Below, piece after piece: positions 52,048-63,968 of a stretch of DNA of 64,000 nt (positions are counted from its first letter, which is position 1; each line of letters begins with the position of its first letter). The DNA is from Myxococcales bacterium (GTDB taxonomy: Bacteria > Myxococcota_A > Polyangia > Polyangiales > Polyangiaceae). The position numbers and the translations under genes are program-made. The DNA is taken from the NCBI GenBank assembly GCA_025359105.1, contig JANYHK010000049.1:1-64000 (forward strand). Reading direction: 5' to 3'. Under the pieces are notes generated by a model, which was given only the letters and a program-made list of their open reading frames with translations, was not told the origin of the DNA and made no database searches.

Positions 52048-52893
52048 TTGGGAACGAGCAAAAATGTTTCTCACGATCGATCGGACGACGATCGAACGCG
52101 CTCGCGACCGCTGTCCTTCTGGTCCGGAACGTGGGCGGTGTGCGCCAAGGATCTGCGCATCGAGCTACGCACGGGGGAGATCGTCACGACCGCAGGCTTC
52201 TTCGCCGCGCTCGTCGCCATCCTCGCTGCCGTCTCCTTCTACGGAGGCGTGACCGCAGAGGTCGAGGTCGACGGCGGACACCTTCGCGGCTGGGAGGGTC
52301 CTCCGCTTCCGGCGAAGGCGCTGCTGCGAATCGCCGTGCAAATAGCCCCCGGCGCGATCTGGCTCCCGGTCGCGTTCGCGTCCATCCTGGCCCTCGCGCG
52401 GACGTGGCAACGCGAACGCGAGGAGGGGGCGCTCACGGGTCTGCTCGTCTCGCCGATCCCGCGCGCCTCCATCTTCCTGGGTAAGGCGATGGGCGTCATG
52501 GCCTTCGTCGTCGCCGTCGAGTGCATCGTCGTTCCGATCGTAGCGCTCATGTTCCACGTCGACCTGCCCGATGTCCTCGCGTCGCTCACCGTCGTCCTCT
52601 TGCTCGGCACCGTCGGCGTCGCCGCGACGGGCACGCTCTTCGGCGCGATGACGGTGCGAACGCGCGCGCGCGATCTCGTCCTCGCGAGCGTGCTCTTCCC
52701 GCTCCTGTCGCCCGCGCTCCTCTCGGGGGTCGCGGCGACGCATCAGGTGCTCACACTTGCCCACCACCCCGAATTCGTCACCGTCGGCGCGCAGCTGGCG
52801 GAGATCCGGGACTACCTCGTCTTGTTGGGCCTGTTCGACCTGCTCGCCCTTGGCGGGGGCCTCGCCCTCTTTGGCGCGCTCGTAGACGATTGA
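52048..52893 (+). CDS. ccmB: CcmB family haem exporter subunit
   Basis: The protein has 281 residues with six or so transmembrane helices. The family motif after the second helix is clear: ARTWQREREEGALTGLLVSPIPR. CcmB is the membrane permease of the CcmAB(CD) transporter used in system I cytochrome c maturation. Here no ccmA, ccmC or ccmF is adjacent. A TTG start follows GAGGA at 5 bases; no later ATG or GTG precedes the first helix in frame convincingly. Confidence 0.85.
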   Translation: MGTSKNVSHDRSDDDRTRSRPLSFWSGTWAVCAKDLRIELRTGEIVTTAGFFAALVAILAAVSFYGGVTAEVEVDGGHLRGWEGPPLPAKALLRIAVQIAPGAIWLPVAFASILALARTWQREREEGALTGLLVSPIPRASIFLGKAMGVMAFVVAVECIVVPIVALMFHVDLPDVLASLTVVLLLGTVGVAATGTLFGAMTVRTRARDLVLASVLFPLLSPALLSGVAATHQVLTLAHHPEFVTVGAQLAEIRDYLVLLGLFDLLALGGGLALFGALVDD

Positions 52894-52913
52894 TAGGATT
52901 GATTTTTATTTTG

Positions 52914-54218
52914 CTATGCCTGGCCCAACGCGACCGCGGTCGCGTCGGCCTCGAAGGCCTCGGGCGTGAACGGACGACCGGCGGCTTCTCCAACGATCCA
53001 GACACCTTGGCGGATTTTCCGTCCGGGAGCCTGGGGGACATAGCCACGGGCCGCATGTACTAGAGGAGAGCCGGCCTGCTCGGCGAGCTCGTAGGAGGGG
53101 GCTCGCGGGGCGTCGACGAGGACGGCGTCGGCCTTGAGCTTCTCGCCCTTCACGTTCGAGCCGTCGCCTTCATCGAAGGCGCGAACGACGCAGCCGGTGA
53201 CGCGCGAGCTGCCCATCGCGCGAACGATCTCGCCATGCACGACGGTCACCTGGCTCGCCACTTTGCGATCCGCGACCGCGCGGGCGTAGGCCTCGCCGAA
53301 CGGGCCGCCGCCGGGAGGAACGACGACGACGACTCTCTCGCCGAGGCCGACGCCGTGCGACAGGAGCCAACCGGCGGCGCGGGCGCTCATGACGCCGGGG
53401 AGATCGTTGCCTTCGAAGGCAACGACGCCGTCGTGTGCGCCGGTCGCGAGGACCAGGCACGCGGCCGTAACGATCTCGGCGCCTTCGGGTCCGACGACGA
53501 GAAGATCGTCGCCGAAGAGCGCGCCGGCGGTCGTTGCCGTCCGGACGCGAACGCCGCCGCGGGCGACCGCGCGGTCGAAGGCGTGTGCGACGCGCTCCCA
53601 CGCCCGCGCGTCTTTGGGGCCGAGCGCGCGTAGCCCACCGCCGATCGCCAGGTGATCGTCGAGCACTTCGACGGCGCGCCCCTCGTCGGCCAGGCGTGCG
53701 GCCACCGCCATGCCCGACGGCCCACCGCCGACCACCACGACGTCGGCGGCGCGGCGGGCGGCCGCACGCGGCGCGGCGACGGCGATCGGCAGACGCCCAA
53801 GGCCCGCGACCCGTCGCGCGAAGCCCTGCATCAGCGACTGCACCCCGGGTACGCCGGCAAAGAGCTCGTGGTGGTTCATGCCGTCGGGGAAGAACCAGTC
53901 GGTCATGCGCAGGAGGTCCACGCTCCGCGAGCCGAGCGTGTTCTGCGACCGGATCGCCATCCCTTCGCGGGCAGCCACCATGCAGGTCATGACGTTGGGC
54001 GCGTCGTCGACCCGGGCGAGGCATCCGTCGCATGCGGCGCGTAGGCACGAGGGGCCGCGTGGGCGGTGAAACTTGGGGCTGCGGGCGAGGGCGAGCTTGC
54101 CGGCGGCGGCGAGCGCGCACACGACCGGCTCCCCTTCCATCGCCTCGACGGGCTCCCCGTCCAGCGTCACCGTGACCGGTCGGGAGACCGGGGAAATTCG
54201 GCCGCTTCCGCCGCTCAT
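52914..54218 (-). CDS. sarcosine oxidase alpha-like flavoprotein with [2Fe-2S] domain
   Basis: The product has 434 residues. An N-terminal ferredoxin-type domain has cysteines 58, 63, 66 and 79 as cluster ligands. The FAD/NAD-binding domain starts with VVVVGGGPSGM (164-169 is the dinucleotide loop) and includes a second nucleotide segment (VVVVVPPGGGPFGEAYA) and a LVLATGAHD motif. This is the N-terminal half of sarcosine oxidase alpha; the folate-binding half is absent, as in HcnB- or proline-dehydrogenase-like subunits. Such subunits normally need a beta-type amine dehydrogenase, which is not nearby. Confidence 0.85.
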   Translation of the reverse strand: MSGGSGRISPVSRPVTVTLDGEPVEAMEGEPVVCALAAAGKLALARSPKFHRPRGPSCLRAACDGCLARVDDAPNVMTCMVAAREGMAIRSQNTLGSRSVDLLRMTDWFFPDGMNHHELFAGVPGVQSLMQGFARRVAGLGRLPIAVAAPRAAARRAADVVVVGGGPSGMAVAARLADEGRAVEVLDDHLAIGGGLRALGPKDARAWERVAHAFDRAVARGGVRVRTATTAGALFGDDLLVVGPEGAEIVTAACLVLATGAHDGVVAFEGNDLPGVMSARAAGWLLSHGVGLGERVVVVVPPGGGPFGEAYARAVADRKVASQVTVVHGEIVRAMGSSRVTGCVVRAFDEGDGSNVKGEKLKADAVLVDAPRAPSYELAEQAGSPLVHAARGYVPQAPGRKIRQGVWIVGEAAGRPFTPEAFEADATAVALGQA

Positions 54219-54259
54219 CGCGCTTGCTACTAGCACGCCGGCGCCCGACACTGAAGTCC

Positions 54260-54874
54260 GTGCGCTTAGGCCTCCTTGGTCCTGCCGAAGGGGACGTCCA
54301 GGGTCTTGGACGCGCGGCGGAGTTCCTGCTCACGACCGCGAAGGTGAGCCGCGCCGTGTATCTGGGGGTCGATCCGTCGCTCGACAAGGCGGTGGCCGCG
54401 TGGGCCCGCCGCCTCGTCGGGGACGATCCGAGCGACGACGCCGCGTGGAAGCGGGCGGCCGACATGGCCTGCTCCGGGACGGCAGGCGAGATCGATCATT
54501 TCGTGGCGGTCGAGCGCGCGCGCATGCGCCTGAAGGCGCTCGAGACCCTACCTCACGGCGGCCGGACGATCGAGATGGTCGGCGATCGCGTCGCCATCCT
54601 GATTCACGACAAGGCGCAGCTCGACGAAGAGGACATCCTCGCGGCGAACCTCCTCGTCTTCGGGCGCAGCGCCGAGCCGCTCGTGAAGAAGATAGGCACG
54701 CGCTGGTTCCTCAGCCCCGGTCACCTCGGGACCAAGGGAGGCGGCATCGCCATCCTCGACGACGAAGACGCCGAGGTCGTGTGCACCGTCTTTGACGCCC
54801 ACGGCAAGCAGAGCGCGCGCGAGACGTTGACCGCCGCCCGCGCGACGAAGATCCGGGTTCAGGGGGGCTCGTGA
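54260..54874 (+). CDS. degenerate YfcE-like phosphoesterase fold protein
   Basis: The product has 204 residues. The layout recalls small YfcE-type calcineurin-like phosphoesterases: an N-terminal LGLLGPAEGDVQGLGRAAEFL where active enzymes have SDTHG, and a C-terminal GRSAEPLVKKIGTRWFLSPG where they have GHTHxP and NPGS. The metal-binding Asp and His residues are missing at these points, so it is likely catalytically dead. GTG start. Its TGA overlaps the nadD GTG by 4 bases, so it belongs to that operon. Confidence 0.6.
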   Translation: MRLGLLGPAEGDVQGLGRAAEFLLTTAKVSRAVYLGVDPSLDKAVAAWARRLVGDDPSDDAAWKRAADMACSGTAGEIDHFVAVERARMRLKALETLPHGGRTIEMVGDRVAILIHDKAQLDEEDILAANLLVFGRSAEPLVKKIGTRWFLSPGHLGTKGGGIAILDDEDAEVVCTVFDAHGKQSARETLTAARATKIRVQGGS

Positions 54875-55425
54875 TCGTCGCCGTCTTCGGCGGCAGCTTC
54901 AACCCGCCGCACGTCGCGCACGTGCTGGCGTGCGCGTACGTGCTGAGCACGCGGGAGCTCGATCGCCTCCTCGTCCTTCCGACCTACCAACACCCGTTCG
55001 CCAAGTCGCTCGCGCCGTTCGAGGACCGCGTCGCGATGTGCGACAAGGCCATGGGGTGGATGCCGCGCGTCGAGGTCTCGCGCGTCGAGGCCGAGCTGGG
55101 CGGAGAGAGCCGCACGCTGCGGACGCTCGAGCACCTGCACGCCGCGCACCCCGACTGGGCGATGCGCCTGGTCATGGGGGCCGACCTCATCGTCGAGTCG
55201 CCGAAGTGGTTCGGGTTCGACGCGATCAAGAAGCTCGCGCCGCCCCTCGTGCTCGGCCGCGCGGGCGTGTCCTTCGAGGGAGCGCCGGCGCCCGTGCTGC
55301 CCGCGATCTCGAGCACGTTCGTTCGCGAGCGGCTCGCGGCGAAGGATTTCACGGCGCTCGCCGAGCTCGTGCCGATGGAGGTCCTCGCGCACATCCGAGC
55401 GCGCGGGCTCTACAGGACGGCCTAG
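54871..55425 (+). CDS. nadD: nicotinate-nucleotide adenylyltransferase
   Basis: The enzyme adenylates nicotinate mononucleotide, the step between PncB and NadE, both of which are encoded about 20 kb away. The 184-residue protein has the nucleotidyltransferase signature GGSFNPPHVAH at the N terminus and the ISSTFVRERL block near the C terminus. It is slightly short for the family. GTG start overlapping the upstream gene; the dehydrogenase gene starts directly after its stop codon. Confidence 0.93.
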   Translation: MIVAVFGGSFNPPHVAHVLACAYVLSTRELDRLLVLPTYQHPFAKSLAPFEDRVAMCDKAMGWMPRVEVSRVEAELGGESRTLRTLEHLHAAHPDWAMRLVMGADLIVESPKWFGFDAIKKLAPPLVLGRAGVSFEGAPAPVLPAISSTFVRERLAAKDFTALAELVPMEVLAHIRARGLYRTA

Positions 55426-56247
55426 GTGCGCGTCTTTCTCTTCGGCGCCGGCAAGGTGGGGCGTGCGCTCGCCCGTGCGATCCGCGCGCGAGGCTGGACG
55501 GCGACGCTTCGCGCGGCGCGCGCTGGGCTGCCAAAGAAGCCGATCGTCGCCGATCTCGTCGTCTTGTGCGTGCGCGATCGCGACCTGGCGGCCACGGCGG
55601 CCGCGCTGGCGGCGGCGGGCGTCGTCCCCAAACACGCCGCGTGCGTTCATGCCTCTGGCGCGCTGGGCCCGGAGCCGCTGACCGCGCTCCGGAGCGTCTG
55701 CGCAGGCGTCGGGCAGATGCACCCGATGATCTCGTTCGCGTCGCTCACGAAGTTCCCCACGCTCGCGCGTGGCCAGGTGCATGTGCAAGGAGATCCCGTC
55801 GCGGTCCAGCGCGGGCGCGCGCTCGCGAAGAAGCTGGGCATGTCGCCGCGCACCGTGCCGACGCTCGACACGATCGGCTACCACGCGGCCGCGGGACTGG
55901 TCGCGAACGGCGCGGCGGCGCTCGCGGCGGTCGGCGCGGAGCTCCTCGTCCGCTCCGGCGTCGCGAGGGACGTCGCGCCGAAGATGCTCGGCCCGCTCCT
56001 CAGGAGCGTGGCGGAGAACGTCGAACAGCTCGGCTTCCCGGCCGCGCTCACTGGCCCGGTCCGCCGCGGGGACGCGGCCGCCATCGCGAAGCAGACGGCG
56101 CTCCTTCGTCAGCGCTTGCCCGACGCAGTACCTCTCTTCCTCGCGGCCGTGCGCGCGCAGCTCCCCCTCGCGCGCGCGATCGGCGACGCGGACGAGGATG
56201 CGTTCGCGGCGATCGAGCGGGTCCTCGAGGACCCAGGGCACACCTGA
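55426..56247 (+). CDS. DUF2520 Rossmann-fold dehydrogenase-like protein
   Basis: The product has 273 residues. An N-terminal Rossmann loop (FGAGKVGRALA) and a DUF2520 C-terminal helical domain, in the style of ketopantoate reductase or F420-dependent NADP reductase relatives. The HASGALGPE motif and MHPMISF are typical of this family. Substrate unknown. It begins one base after the nadD stop, with GTG, so it is the third gene of the operon. Confidence 0.85.
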   Translation: MRVFLFGAGKVGRALARAIRARGWTATLRAARAGLPKKPIVADLVVLCVRDRDLAATAAALAAAGVVPKHAACVHASGALGPEPLTALRSVCAGVGQMHPMISFASLTKFPTLARGQVHVQGDPVAVQRGRALAKKLGMSPRTVPTLDTIGYHAAAGLVANGAAALAAVGAELLVRSGVARDVAPKMLGPLLRSVAENVEQLGFPAALTGPVRRGDAAAIAKQTALLRQRLPDAVPLFLAAVRAQLPLARAIGDADEDAFAAIERVLEDPGHT

Positions 56248-56315
56248 GCCCCCGCCGATGGCAGCGAGCGAGGACCTGCGAAAGGTGGCTGGCCGGAGGT
56301 AACCCGATGGAACGA

Positions 56316-56331
56316 TGGGGATTGCGTTGCA
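56316..56331 (+). promoter_or_regulatory. possible sigma-54 (-24/-12) promoter
   Basis: TGG and TTGCA elements occur with the exact sigma-54 spacing (GG and GC separated by 10 bases) in the 215-base gap before the sigma-54 activator gene. The CAC extension of the -24 box is not conserved. It would leave a leader of about 120 bases. Autoregulation is speculative. Confidence 0.22.
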
Positions 56332-56462
56332 GGGCGTTACCCGTAGCGGAAACGTTCACCGGGACTGCCTGTGGATGACCTGGCGCAAGAGTCCGTCTCA
56401 ATTGCTCATTTCGTCGGCCGTCGGGTTGCCGCGTCGGGGGCTGACGGTTACATTTTCGAAGC

Positions 56463-60082
<3,620 letters not shown>

Positions 60083-60083
<1 letters not shown>

Positions 60084-60481
60084 TGAAATCCGTGAAGTTG
60101 GCTGCCGTGTCGTCCCTTTTTGCTGCCCTCTCGCTCGGGCTAGCTGGCCTGGCGGGGTGTGCCGCCGAGGTCACCCCAGGTGAGCCGGAAGTGGTCGGAC
60201 ACGCGGCGGCGCGCCCTGGGCAGGGGGCCGGAGGCGGTGGTGCAGACAACCAGCAGGTGGTCGGCACATCGACCGTCCGCCACGGAGCACTCGCGCCGTG
60301 GGCCGAGCCACTGCCCAACCCGTGGCACGAAGGCCCCGACCAGGGCCTCCCCGGCAGCCACGGCGCAACGCCCTCGGTGGACCCCGGCGCGCCCTTCCAG
60401 GGGCCGACGCCCATCTACCACGTCACCGAGGATTCGGACGTCGAGCGCTACAACGGACCGGGCGGGCGTAACGCCAAGTGA
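60083..60481 (+). CDS. small secreted lipoprotein
   Basis: The product has 132 residues with lipobox GLAGC. The mature part is Gly/Pro-rich and low in secondary structure (GQGAGGGG, PNPWHEGPDQGLPGSHG). ATG overlaps the activator stop (TGATG), with GGAGG 7 bases upstream, so expression is coupled to it. Function unknown. Confidence 0.75.
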
Positions 60482-60535
60482 TCCGCTGACGTCGTAGAGC
60501 AGCCTCCCGGCTACTCCGCAGGCTACACTGGCGGC

Positions 60536-62683
60536 GTGTTGGAGCTCCGCGCACGCACGACCCTCTTCTGCGCGGTGCTCGCGCTCGCCATCGCGCTGTC
60601 GATGCTGCTCCGCGGAAGGCGGAGCGTCCACTGGCTGTTCGCGGCGTTCTCGCTCTGCGTGTCGTTTTGGTACGCGAGCCAGTCGCTCGAGAAGCTCGTC
60701 CAGTCGCACGTGTGGGTCCGCGCGACCGCGGTCCTTACCGTCATCCTGCCTCAGTTCGCGGTGCACCTCTTCCAGGCCGTCGTGCCGTCGGAGAAGCCGC
60801 ACACGTCACGCCTCTCGCGCGCCGCGACGATCCTGGGCATCCCGATGCTGGCGATCGTGCTCTCGCCGTACCACGAGGCGCCGATCTCGCTCGGCCTCGT
60901 GTACTCGTACGTCGTCGGCCTACTCGGCGCCGCCTTGTACACCCTGGCCGTGCGCGGCCAGGCGAACCCGTCGCGCGCCGTACGCGATCGGGTGCGCTTC
61001 CTCGGCGTCGTTGGCGCGCTGTCGATGACGTTCACGCTCGCCGACTTCCTCTCCTACCTCGGCGTGTACCTGCCGCCGATCGGCGCCGTGCTCGCGATCT
61101 TGTTCTTGTTCGTGCTCGCGGAGTCGCTCACGCGCCCACGGCTAGCCGATCTCTACGAGATGGCCGGTCGGCTCATGGTCTCGACCGCGCTCGCGTTCTG
61201 CCTCGCCGGCATCTTCTACGTCTTCGTGAGGTTCATCGGCGGCTTCAACACGATGTACTTGAACGCCGTCCTGGCGGCCATCGTCTTCCTCGTCCTGTTC
61301 GAGCCGCTGCAGGGCGAGGTCGAGAAGCGCATTCATCAGTTCTTCTTCCGCGAGCGCTACGATCTCGAGACGAGCGTCGCCGATTTGCGCCGCCGCCTCT
61401 CGCACGTATTCCAGATCGACGAGATGCGCGAGCTCTTGCTGGCTGGCCTCGAACGATCGCATCGCGTGACGAGCTGCGCGATCTATCTGCGCGACCAGGA
61501 AGGGAGCGGCTTCGACCTCACGGGCTCGAGCGGCGTTGGTGCGCCCACGCGCATCGAGGCGCTGGCGGCGCGACCTATCCTCGACCGGCTGGAGAAGAAC
61601 CCCTCCTTGTCGCTGGAAGAAATCTCTCGCGACGAGGACGGGAACGCGGCGCTCCTGACAGCGGCGGCGGCGACGCTAGGGGCGTTGAAGTCGTGCATCG
61701 TCCTCGCGGTCCGCACCGACGAAGGGGAGGTCATGGGCCTCGTCTGCGTCGCGGACGACCGCGTGCGCGACGCGTTCACGCCCGAGGAGGTCGCGCTCCT
61801 CGAGACGGTCGCCGCGCAGGCCGCGATCGTCATCGCCAACAGCCGCGTGTACAGCCGTATGAAGGAGCGCGACCGCCTGGCCGCGCTCGGCGCCATGGCG
61901 GCCGGCCTCGCGCACGAGGTCAAAAACCCACTCGGCGCGATCAAGGGGGCCGCACAGCTGCTCGAGGAACTGGACGTGGAGAAGGCCCACGGCACCTCGA
62001 GCACCGATACGTCGAAGGAGTTCATCGGCATCATCCTCGAGGAGGTGAACCGCCTCGATCGCGTCGTCGAGAGCTTCCTCGACTACGCGCGCCCCCACGC
62101 CGGCAACCCCATTCCGCTCGACGTCAACGCGGCCATCAAGCGCACGGTGCAGATCCTGAGCAGCCAGGAGAGCGAAGGGCTCGACCTGAGGCTCGAGCTG
62201 ACCGAGGACGTCCCCCGCGCGAAGATCGATCCCGAACAGTTCCGCCAGGTCGTGATCAACCTCGTCCAGAACGCCATCCAGGCGATGGACGGACGCGGGA
62301 CCGTCACCGTCGCGACCGCCCGACGCCGCGTGCCCCGCGCAGGCTGGTCGCAGACGACGGCGGGACCGTCCAGCGAGCGTAGCGCCGCCGCCGGCCGGGC
62401 GGACGAGCCGCAGTTCGTCGAGGTGAGTGTGCGCGATACCGGACCGGGCATTCCGCAGAAGGTCCTGCGCAACCTGTTCATCCCGTTCTTCACGACGAAG
62501 GAGCAGGGCACCGGGCTCGGCCTCGCGATCAGCCAGAGCATCGTGCAAAACGCGGGCGGCACGATCGACGTGCAGACGCAGTCGGGGTCGGGTACGCGTT
62601 TCTCGATCGTCCTGCCGGCGGCGCAGGACACACTGATGACGCCGCTTCCCACGAGCGCGAGCATTCCCGTACCGACGGGGTAA
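60536..62683 (+). CDS. membrane histidine kinase with GAF domain
   Basis: The protein has 715 residues. The N-terminal half has about eight transmembrane helices, of the 7TM-like sensor type. A GAF domain (about 300-440), then HisKA with His460 in GLAHEVKNPL, and a HATPase (NLVQNAIQAM, DTGPGIP, GTGLGL). No receiver domain. It follows the sigma-54 activator and lipoprotein, but that activator lacks a receiver, so the partner regulator lies elsewhere. GTG 60536 start; TTG 60539 is an alternative. Confidence 0.93.
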   Translation: MLELRARTTLFCAVLALAIALSMLLRGRRSVHWLFAAFSLCVSFWYASQSLEKLVQSHVWVRATAVLTVILPQFAVHLFQAVVPSEKPHTSRLSRAATILGIPMLAIVLSPYHEAPISLGLVYSYVVGLLGAALYTLAVRGQANPSRAVRDRVRFLGVVGALSMTFTLADFLSYLGVYLPPIGAVLAILFLFVLAESLTRPRLADLYEMAGRLMVSTALAFCLAGIFYVFVRFIGGFNTMYLNAVLAAIVFLVLFEPLQGEVEKRIHQFFFRERYDLETSVADLRRRLSHVFQIDEMRELLLAGLERSHRVTSCAIYLRDQEGSGFDLTGSSGVGAPTRIEALAARPILDRLEKNPSLSLEEISRDEDGNAALLTAAAATLGALKSCIVLAVRTDEGEVMGLVCVADDRVRDAFTPEEVALLETVAAQAAIVIANSRVYSRMKERDRLAALGAMAAGLAHEVKNPLGAIKGAAQLLEELDVEKAHGTSSTDTSKEFIGIILEEVNRLDRVVESFLDYARPHAGNPIPLDVNAAIKRTVQILSSQESEGLDLRLELTEDVPRAKIDPEQFRQVVINLVQNAIQAMDGRGTVTVATARRRVPRAGWSQTTAGPSSERSAAAGRADEPQFVEVSVRDTGPGIPQKVLRNLFIPFFTTKEQGTGLGLAISQSIVQNAGGTIDVQTQSGSGTRFSIVLPAAQDTLMTPLPTSASIPVPTG

Positions 62684-62697
62684 TGGCCCCGGGCGTC

Positions 62698-62707
62698 GGG
62701 GGGGGGG
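62698..62707 (+). repeat. ten-G homopolymer
   Basis: Ten consecutive Gs lie 15 bases after the histidine kinase stop codon, outside any real gene. Possible slippage site; no functional link seen. Confidence 0.9.
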
Positions 62708-62738
62708 AAGGCTCGTCAAGTCCGAGAGCGCACGGCGA

Positions 62739-62965
62739 TCACTTGCACACGATGCCGCCGTCGCCCGCGTCGGGCGGCGGGCCGCAGTCGACGGCGTCGA
62801 AGACGCCACGAACCGTGTCGCCGTTCGGGAACTTCAGATCCACCGTCCCCTTGATCGATGGGGACGTTTGCGTGATGACGACGCTGCCTCCGATCGTGGA
62901 GGCGGTGACGCTTCCCTGGCCGCACGTGTCGTTGCTCGTGTTGAAATCACCCCGCGGATCACGCC
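62739..62965 (-). pseudogene. 3' remnant of a secreted protein gene
   Basis: An open minus-strand frame ends in a natural-looking tail (strand-rich, with VDCGPPPDAGDGGIVCK at the end, two Cys spaced as in myxobacterial secreted proteins). It has no start codon, and an in-frame stop appears just upstream, next to the Rieske gene end. About 75 residues remain. I read it as the C-terminal remnant of a lipoprotein-type gene. Confidence 0.55.
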
Positions 62966-63014
62966 GAACGTGGCGCCCCGCCCCGGCTCATCGCCGGCGG
63001 AGGGGTGAGCATCC

Positions 63015-63562
63015 TCACGTGCGCGCGATCGCGCGCGCGAGGCTCTCGTGGAACCAGAGGGCGGCCTGCTCGAGCTCGCCGAAGAGGAGCGTCTCGTTGG
63101 CGCCGGCGCCGATTCCGCGCTGCATGGCCTCGACCACGGTCAGGTCCTCGCGGAGAAAGACCCCTTCGTCGATGAGCGTGAAGCTCTTCGCCCAGTGCAC
63201 CTCCTCGGCCTCGGAGCGCGGCGCCTCGGGGATCAGCATCATGTGCGAAAAGCGCGTGGGATCGGGCGCCTCCGGCGTCATCGTGAGGACGCTGGTGTAG
63301 TCGGGGTGGAGGATGAGCACGGTGTTGGGGAAGACGACGTAGCTCGGCGTGGCAAGCTGGCGGACGTCTACGTCCTCCAGACGCACGTCGCGCGCGCCTG
63401 GGAGCGTGCGCCTCGCCGTCGCCGCGCGGATGTGATCTCCGGCCGGCTGCGCCTCGGAGAGCGCGTCGACGAAGAATCGGTAGATCGAATCGCGGTGCAG
63501 ATGACGGATATGGTAGCCGTCGAGGAACGCGTCGATGACGAGCTTCCAGTTGCCCCTCAGAG
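63015..63562 (-). pseudogene. 5'-truncated Rieske oxygenase alpha subunit (catalytic domain only)
   Basis: The frame encodes the catalytic (START-like) domain of an aromatic-ring-hydroxylating oxygenase alpha subunit. It begins abruptly at GNWKLVIDAFLDGYH. The mononuclear iron His pair is visible (HIRHLH, spaced H-x4-H). The whole N-terminal Rieske [2Fe-2S] domain and any start codon are missing. Upstream of base 63562 the minus strand merely mirrors the MarR gene. Without the Rieske cluster the oxygenase could not receive electrons. Confidence 0.7.
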
Positions 63563-63602
63563 GAGGTCGCTTGGCTGCGCGCTGGTACGGGCGTTCCGCC
63601 TC

Positions 63603-63968
63603 GTGAACCGCGCCACCAGCCGCGCGCTCCTCCCGTTCGAGCTGTCGTCGGAGCAGGCGCACATCCTGCTCATTCTGTGGATCGAGGGGCCGATGAAGAT
63701 CGGCGAGTTGCAGCGCGTTCTGTCGCTGAGCAGCGGCACGTTGACCGGGGCGCTCGACCGGATGGACCGGGCCGGAATGATCCGGCGCGTGCAGGATACG
63801 CGCGACGGCCGCGCCTTCCGTGTTGAGCCGGCGCCCTTCGACGCCCGCCGCCGACGCGCCATCGAGAGCACGCTCGAGACGACGGAGGCCGAGAGCTTCG
63901 CCAAGCTCACCGCGCGCGAGCGCCGGGAGCTGTTCCGCATCTTGACCAAGCTCTGTGCTCAGCCGTGA
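63603..63968 (+). CDS. MarR family regulator, N terminus uncertain or deleted
   Basis: From GTG 63603 the product has 121 residues. The winged helix-turn-helix is complete: FELSSEQAHILLIL, MKIGELQRVLSLSSGTLTGALDRMDRAGMIRR, then the wing VQDTRDGRAFRVEP and the dimer helix. Homology-like coding extends in frame a further 12 or so codons upstream (ALVRAFRL), where no ATG/GTG/TTG exists, only a CTG at 63582. An AGGAGG stands at 63561, too far from 63603. The 5' end may therefore have been lost at the same breakpoint as the Rieske gene. Confidence 0.6.
   Translation: MNRATSRALLPFELSSEQAHILLILWIEGPMKIGELQRVLSLSSGTLTGALDRMDRAGMIRRVQDTRDGRAFRVEPAPFDARRRRAIESTLETTEAESFAKLTARERRELFRILTKLCAQP

Noticed and set aside
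63048-63968. A 306-residue MarR protein with a long N-terminal domain.
   Set aside because: Its first 170 residues are the antisense of the Rieske catalytic domain, which has recognisable iron ligands on the other strand.
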